A DNA stretch of 5,370 bases from Planctomycetota bacterium. Its GTDB lineage: Bacteria; Planctomycetota; Phycisphaerae; Phycisphaerales; UBA1924. How positions within the stretch are numbered: position 1 is the stretch's first letter; every line of letters starts with the position of its first letter. Positions 1-5,370 of the stretch are shown in pieces. A program made the translations under genes and the position numbers. The notes beneath the pieces were generated by a model. It saw only the letters and a program-made list of their open reading frames with translations, was not told the DNA's origin and did no database searches. The stretch is from assembly GCA_023429345.1 (NCBI GenBank), contig JAEYVB010000012.1, positions 1-5,370 on the forward strand. The letters run 5' to 3'.

Positions 1-1468
1 GCGCTTCGATCGTTTCGACGGCCGGGAGGTCCTTGCTGCTGCGGGCCCCCGCCTCTTCGAACTTCCGAAGCGTCGGCTCCAGCCGTCCCTGGTAGCTACC
101 CACGAACTCGTTGTACTTGCGGACGGATGACTCCAGTGCATTGCCGAGTTCCGCCACCTTTTTAAAGGCAGTAGACGCCCGCTCGTGGAACTGCAAGCCC
201 AGTTCCCGCAGTTCGGCCGCGGCCTGGGCGAGCTTCTGTTCCTTGTACCCCACCGCGACCGCCCGAAGCAGTCCGATCAGCGTGGCGGGCCCGGCGAGGA
301 GCACGTGCTGGCGCGCGGCGTTCTCCAGGAGTTCTGGTTGGCGAGAGAGCGCCGCGTCGATGAACTGGTCCCCGGGGATGAACATGACCACGAACTCCGG
401 GGAGCCTTCGTACTGGGCCCAGTACTTCTTCCTCGCGAGGGCGGTCGCCTGCTCGGCGACGTGGCGGGCGAAGCGATCGAGGCATACCTCGGCCTCGGCC
501 GGGTCCTTCGCCTCGATCGCCTGGAGATACGCGTGGATGTTGGTCTTTGCATCCACGACGACGACACGCTCGCTCGGCAGACGCACCACCATATCGGGCC
601 GCAACGGGTTTCCGTCCGAATCGACCGTCTGGTCCTGCTCGGTGAAGTCGCAGTACGGCTGCATGCCCGCGAGCTCGGCCACCCGCCGGAGTTGCACCTC
701 GCCGTACCTGCCCCTGACCTGGGGCTCGCGGAGCGCCCGGACGAGCTTGGTCGTCTCTTCTCGCAATAGCTGGTTGCCCTCGCTGACCTGCCGCAGATGT
801 TCTCCGAGCGTCGACGCGGACTCCAGTCTCGCCTTATCCAGCTCCTCGAGCTTCTGCCCCGTCTTCTCCAGCGTTTCGCTGATCGGCTTGATCAACTGAT
901 CGACCGCGGCTCGTTTCAGGTCCATCTCCGCCGCGGCCTTTTGCCGCTCGGCCCCCACCATTTCCTGGGCCCTTTTGAAGAAGTCTTCGTTGGCGGTGCG
1001 GAGGGCCTGGCCGGCCAACGATTGGAACTCGTCGCTGAACCGCTTGTTCAGCTCCTCGAGCCTCGAACGGAACTCTGTCTCGAGTGTCTTCCTCTCGCGC
1101 TGAAGGGCGGCCTCCCGCTCCGCGAAAATTTCCTGGTGCTGCCGGAGTTCGAGCTGGTACCGCTCTTCGGACGAGGTGATCTGTTGGGCGAGCCGGGCCG
1201 CTTCGGTCTGAAGCCCCCCCGATCGTGCCACGCTTTCCTCGAGCGAGGCCCTCAGCCGCTCGATCTCCCCTGAGGCCCGCTCCCGTTCGGCCGAGAGTTC
1301 CTCCCGCGTCCGCTGACACTCGGCATCCGCCCGCTCCCGGGCGGCGACCGCCCCGGCCTCGGCCGCCGCGATCCGCGCCAATAGCGACCCCCTCCCGAGA
1401 GCAAGCCACACTGCGGCGGCCGCCGCGGCCGCCCCGAGAACCAGACTTGCGATGGTCAATCCGTCCAT
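1..1468 (-). CDS. rmuC: RmuC-family DNA recombination protein (3' end outside window)
   Basis: RmuC limits DNA inversions and rearrangements in E. coli; its biochemistry is poorly known and a PD-(D/E)XK nuclease-like fold has been proposed. The frame is open from ATG 1468-1466 to base 1, giving 489 codons without a stop; the family is usually about 400-500 residues, so only a short tail is missing. Residues 4-24 form one hydrophobic segment with seven consecutive alanines, likely a membrane anchor. Residues about 28-135 are rich in E, R, Q and L, consistent with a coiled coil. The conserved domain follows: GRYGEVQL at 253-260, RPD with D292, VVVVDAK with D306 and K308 (resembling a D...DxK nuclease core), MFIPGDQF at 362-369, a GP-TLIGLLR block, and RKYNEF around Y452. 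No Shine-Dalgarno sequence precedes the ATG; an in-frame GTG at 1477 is an alternative start. It is divergent from the acyltransferase gene. The family assignment is firm; catalytic activity is inference. Confidence 0.93.
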   Translation of the reverse strand, partial: MDGLTIASLVLGAAAAAAAVWLALGRGSLLARIAAAEAGAVAARERADAECQRTREELSAERERASGEIERLRASLEESVARSGGLQTEAARLAQQITSSEERYQLELRQHQEIFAEREAALQRERKTLETEFRSRLEELNKRFSDEFQSLAGQALRTANEDFFKRAQEMVGAERQKAAAEMDLKRAAVDQLIKPISETLEKTGQKLEELDKARLESASTLGEHLRQVSEGNQLLREETTKLVRALREPQVRGRYGEVQLRRVAELAGMQPYCDFTEQDQTVDSDGNPLRPDMVVRLPSERVVVVDAKTNIHAYLQAIEAKDPAEAEVCLDRFARHVAEQATALARKKYWAQYEGSPEFVVMFIPGDQFIDAALSRQPELLENAARQHVLLAGPATLIGLLRAVAVGYKEQKLAQAAAELRELGLQFHERASTAFKKVAELGNALESSVRKYNEFVGSYQGRLEPTLRKFEEAGARSSKDLPAVETIEA

Positions 1469-1646
1469 GGCGGCCACTATACCGGGACCCGGCCATTTCC
1501 CGCCCGCGATGGCCAAGAACCGCCGGAGATAGCACAAAGATCCCGCTCTGGATGAGCGAAATCGCCTTTTTGGTGCGTTCATCGCCCTCGCGGTGCGAAG
1601 GTGGTTATGTTTTGGGTCCTTGTTTGTGGGTACTTGCTTGCAGTCA
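1469..1646. promoter_or_regulatory. Divergent intergenic region between rmuC and plsC
   Basis: This 178-base gap lies between the two divergently read starts and must hold promoters for both unless either gene is read from further away. Its right part (about 1600-1646) is clearly T-richer than the flanking genes. TATGTT at 1606-1611 could be a weak -10 box for the rightward gene, but no -35 match sits at the usual distance. A small inverted repeat, CGCTC 1544-1548 and GAGCG 1554-1558 with a 5-base loop, is present. No small gene or RNA gene is evident. Promoter function is inferred from gene orientation. Confidence 0.4.
1476..1481 (-). promoter_or_regulatory. Candidate -10 box of rmuC
   Basis: On the minus strand the sequence reads TATAGT, then seven bases, then the rmuC ATG. 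TATAGT matches five of six bases of the bacterial -10 consensus. A transcript from it would begin at or next to the start codon, giving a leaderless mRNA, which agrees with the absence of a Shine-Dalgarno sequence. No recognisable -35 box is seen 17 bases upstream (the sequence there is GC-only), so this is tentative. Confidence 0.3.
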
Positions 1647-2426
1647 ATGGCCTCATCCAGCTCCGGGCCCGCCGAACGCGTGAAGGACCGCGGCGACGAT
1701 TCCGTCCCTGCGTCCCCGAAACGCTCGCCCCTGTACGCCATGGCCCGGGGCCTTCTGCAGCTCCTCATCACCCCCGCCTACCGACTCCGTGTCTTCGGGC
1801 TGGCAAACGTCCCCCTTGAGGGGCCGCTGCTCATCGTCGCCAATCACCAGTCGTACCTCGACCCCCCGGTCATCGGGACCGCGATCCGGACCCGGCAGCT
1901 GGACTACATAGCCCGGTCCGGCCTCTTTGACCACCAGATCGTCGGACGCGTCATCGGGCGCTTCAACGCCATCCCCATCAAGGAAGAGGGCGGGGATGCC
2001 GCGGCCATCAAGGAAGTGCTCCGGCGGCTCGAAGCGGGACGTGCGGTGCTGATCTTCCCCGAGGGCACGCGCACCCCGGACGGGGCGATGCGGCCGTTCA
2101 AGCGTGGGGTCGCGGTGCTAGTCAAGCGATCTCGATGTCCAGTATTGCCTGTGGCCATAGAGGGGGCGTTCGATGCCTGGCCCCGGGACCGCAAGAACCC
2201 GAGACTCCTGGGCCAGCGCCTGGCGGTCATGATCGGCCAGCCAATCGCCCACGAGGAGCTGATGGCCTCGGGAGCCGACGCGGCGCTTAACCGGCTGGAG
2301 CGGGAGATCGAGGCGATGCGGATGCGGCTGCGACAGCAGCTCAGGAGCGAGACCAGCGGGCGATTTCCCGCGCGCGGCCCGGGCGACGAGGCGGCGTTCA
2401 CTCCCCAGATGGCCGACGGCGCCTAG
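1647..2426 (+). CDS. plsC: 1-acyl-sn-glycerol-3-phosphate acyltransferase (PlsC/LPLAT family)
   Basis: Members of this family transfer an acyl chain to the sn-2 position of lysophosphatidic acid, making phosphatidic acid for membrane lipids at the cytoplasmic membrane. From ATG 1647 the protein is 259 residues, normal for PlsC. The four family blocks are in order: NHQSYLD at 66-72 (the NHx4D catalytic motif, H67 and D72), GRFNAIPI at 104-111, FPEGTR at 137-142 (phosphate-binding block) and VLPVAI at 166-171. A Ser/Pro-rich stretch of about 30 residues precedes a hydrophobic segment at about 32-45 that may touch the membrane. The frame is open upstream to a GTG at 1593, but those 18 codons (TTA, TGT, TTT, ACT among them) are far less GC3-rich than the rest, so I prefer the ATG; neither start has a clear Shine-Dalgarno sequence. 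A third possible start is ATG 1740. The polar C-terminal tail of about 30 residues is not family-conserved. Substrate is inferred; other lysophospholipid acyltransferases share these motifs. Confidence 0.9.
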   Translation: MASSSSGPAERVKDRGDDSVPASPKRSPLYAMARGLLQLLITPAYRLRVFGLANVPLEGPLLIVANHQSYLDPPVIGTAIRTRQLDYIARSGLFDHQIVGRVIGRFNAIPIKEEGGDAAAIKEVLRRLEAGRAVLIFPEGTRTPDGAMRPFKRGVAVLVKRSRCPVLPVAIEGAFDAWPRDRKNPRLLGQRLAVMIGQPIAHEELMASGADAALNRLEREIEAMRMRLRQQLRSETSGRFPARGPGDEAAFTPQMADGA

Positions 2427-2965
2427 CCCGCGAACAGCGGACTGAGAGCGCCCTCGTGTTCCAGCAGCCGCTGCTTCCGCCAGAGCCTGCCGCCGTATCC
2501 GCCGAGGCCGCCGTCCGCGGCGATGACACGGTGGCAGGGGATGACGATCGCGATGCGGTTGGCGCCGTTGGCCTGGCCCACCGCGCGGGAGCCGGTCTCC
2601 TTGCCGAGGCGGCGGGCGAGCTCGATGTAGCTCACAGTCTGCCCGAAGGGGATCCGCCGGAGCTCGGCCCAGACGCGCTGATGGAAGGGCGGCCCCGGCG
2701 CGACGAGCGGGACGGTGAACTCCCGAAGCTCTCCGGCGAAGTAGCCCTCAAGCTCCAGGCCGAGTTGCCGAAGGACGCCCGTCGGCGGCGACGGATCGGG
2801 CCAGGAGGCGCCGAAGCGGCGCTCGAGATCCGCGATCTCGGTGGGGAGCGCCCGACGCTCGTGGAACTCGAGCAGGCACACCGCATCCGAACCGCCCGTT
2901 TCCAGGGCGCCCGCCACCATGTCACCGAGCGTAGTGGAGAACCGGCACGTTCGAAGCGTGGGCAT
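2423..2965 (-). CDS. ogt: Methylated-DNA--[protein]-cysteine S-methyltransferase
   Basis: This suicide enzyme repairs O6-alkylguanine (and O4-alkylthymine) by moving the alkyl group to its own cysteine. From ATG 2965 the protein has 180 residues, typical for Ogt-like proteins. Residues about 4-88 form the N-terminal methyltransferase subdomain (opening LRTCRFSTTLG, then VCLLEFHERR), and about 93-175 the DNA-binding/active-site domain. Seen there: FHQRVWAELRRIPFGQTVSY, SRAVGQANG with the likely arginine finger R127, the hinge asparagine N136, and the active site IPCHRV with nucleophile C144, followed by GGLGGYGG. The frame is open upstream to ATG 3040, but those 25 codons run through the AT-rich gap and have atypical codons (AAA TTT, AAT GTT GTA CTT), so I treat them as leader. 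It lacks the zinc-binding Ada N-terminal and AraC domains, so it is not a full Ada regulator. Convergent with plsC, with overlapping stop codons; divergent from aconitase. Confidence 0.94.
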   Translation of the reverse strand: MPTLRTCRFSTTLGDMVAGALETGGSDAVCLLEFHERRALPTEIADLERRFGASWPDPSPPTGVLRQLGLELEGYFAGELREFTVPLVAPGPPFHQRVWAELRRIPFGQTVSYIELARRLGKETGSRAVGQANGANRIAIVIPCHRVIAADGGLGGYGGRLWRKQRLLEHEGALSPLFAG

Positions 2966-3010
2966 GGCGGGGATCGTACCCGCGGCGGACTGGTGTCGAA
3001 GTACAACATT

Positions 3011-3055
3011 CATAAATTTGATCGACATGGTCATCTGCATCTATTTGATTCATGG
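3011..3055 (+). repeat. Imperfect direct repeat upstream of acnA
   Basis: Two copies start 27 bases apart: CATAAATTTGATCGACATGG at 3011-3030 and CATCTATTTGATTCATGG at 3038-3055. They share CAT, then ATTTGAT, then CATGG, differing by two substitutions and a short indel region. They lie in the AT-rich core of the ogt/acnA gap, 49 bases or more before the aconitase start. They could be a pair of regulator binding sites; no known regulator's operator is recognised. Confidence 0.45.
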
Positions 3056-3090
3056 CTTGGAAGGGCCGAAACTCTGCTGGACAACAGGAC

Positions 3091-3095
3091 AGGAG
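3091..3095 (+). promoter_or_regulatory. Ribosome binding site of acnA
   Basis: AGGAG lies eight bases before ATG 3104 and is the only strong Shine-Dalgarno sequence at any start in this window. It fixes the aconitase start: the overlapping ATG at 3096 is out of frame and too close to the site. Confidence 0.8.
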
Positions 3096-3103
3096 ATGGA
3101 TCC

Positions 3104-5370
<2,267 letters not shown>

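Larger units (their letters stand above)
2966..3103. promoter_or_regulatory. Divergent promoter region between ogt and acnA
   Basis: This 138-base gap separates the divergent methyltransferase and aconitase starts. Its middle (about 2995-3060) is strikingly AT-rich against the surrounding GC-rich genes, as expected for a promoter in such a genome. A rightward candidate is TTGATC at 3018-3023 with TATTTG at 3042-3047, spaced 18 bases, but the -10 match is poor. CATAAA at 3011-3016 is another possible -10-like element. I cannot assign a specific promoter or regulator; the call rests on position and base composition. Confidence 0.5.

Noticed and set aside
111..1273. Plus-strand open frames of 262, 194 and 158 codons across the rmuC region
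   Set aside because: They overlap the RmuC frame, which carries conserved motifs throughout. Their translations are low-complexity Ser/Arg- or Leu/Gly-rich and match no family.
1544..1571. Hairpin CGCTC/GAGCG followed by TTTTT at 1567-1571, like a rightward terminator
   Set aside because: No plus-strand gene lies upstream to be terminated, the stem is only five pairs, and the T-run begins eight bases after it.
1572..1597. GGTGCG repeated at 1572-1577 and 1592-1597, 20 bases apart
   Set aside because: Six-base repeats of this composition are expected by chance in GC-rich DNA, and nothing around them is shared.
1..3040. RmuC and the alkyltransferase as parts of one new DNA-repair or defence system around the acyltransferase
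   Set aside because: The genes alternate strands, share no operon, and each is a common housekeeping family member. Proximity alone is weak evidence.

Overview
The window is high-GC bacterial chromosomal DNA with strong G/C preference at third codon positions. It holds four protein genes and two short regulatory gaps. Gene content and protein style fit a GC-rich environmental bacterium. I would guess Planctomycetota or a similar phylum from the look of the aconitase, but no marker here settles that. I see no rRNA, tRNA, CRISPR array, insertion sequence or phage gene.

Layout: (1) Bases 1-1468, minus strand: an RmuC-family protein with an N-terminal membrane anchor, a coiled coil and a nuclease-fold-like domain. 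Its C-terminal end lies beyond base 1. (2) Bases 1469-1646: a divergent gap between rmuC and the next gene. (3) Bases 1647-2426, plus strand: a PlsC-type acyltransferase of phospholipid synthesis. (4) Bases 2423-2965, minus strand: a methylated-DNA-protein cysteine methyltransferase. Its stop codon overlaps the acyltransferase stop codon inside one CTAG. (5) Bases 2966-3103: a second divergent gap with an unusually AT-rich core, an imperfect direct repeat and a good ribosome binding site. (6) Bases 3104-5370, plus strand: aconitase A, cut by the window edge after about 755 codons.

The genes do not form one operon: strands alternate -, +, -, +. Two encode DNA-maintenance proteins (RmuC, alkyl-DNA repair), one membrane lipid synthesis and one the TCA cycle. 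This is ordinary housekeeping content, and I find no convincing evidence of an undescribed multi-gene system. The points worth a second look are small: the CTAG stop overlap, the repeat upstream of aconitase, a possible leaderless rmuC transcript, and two start-site choices.
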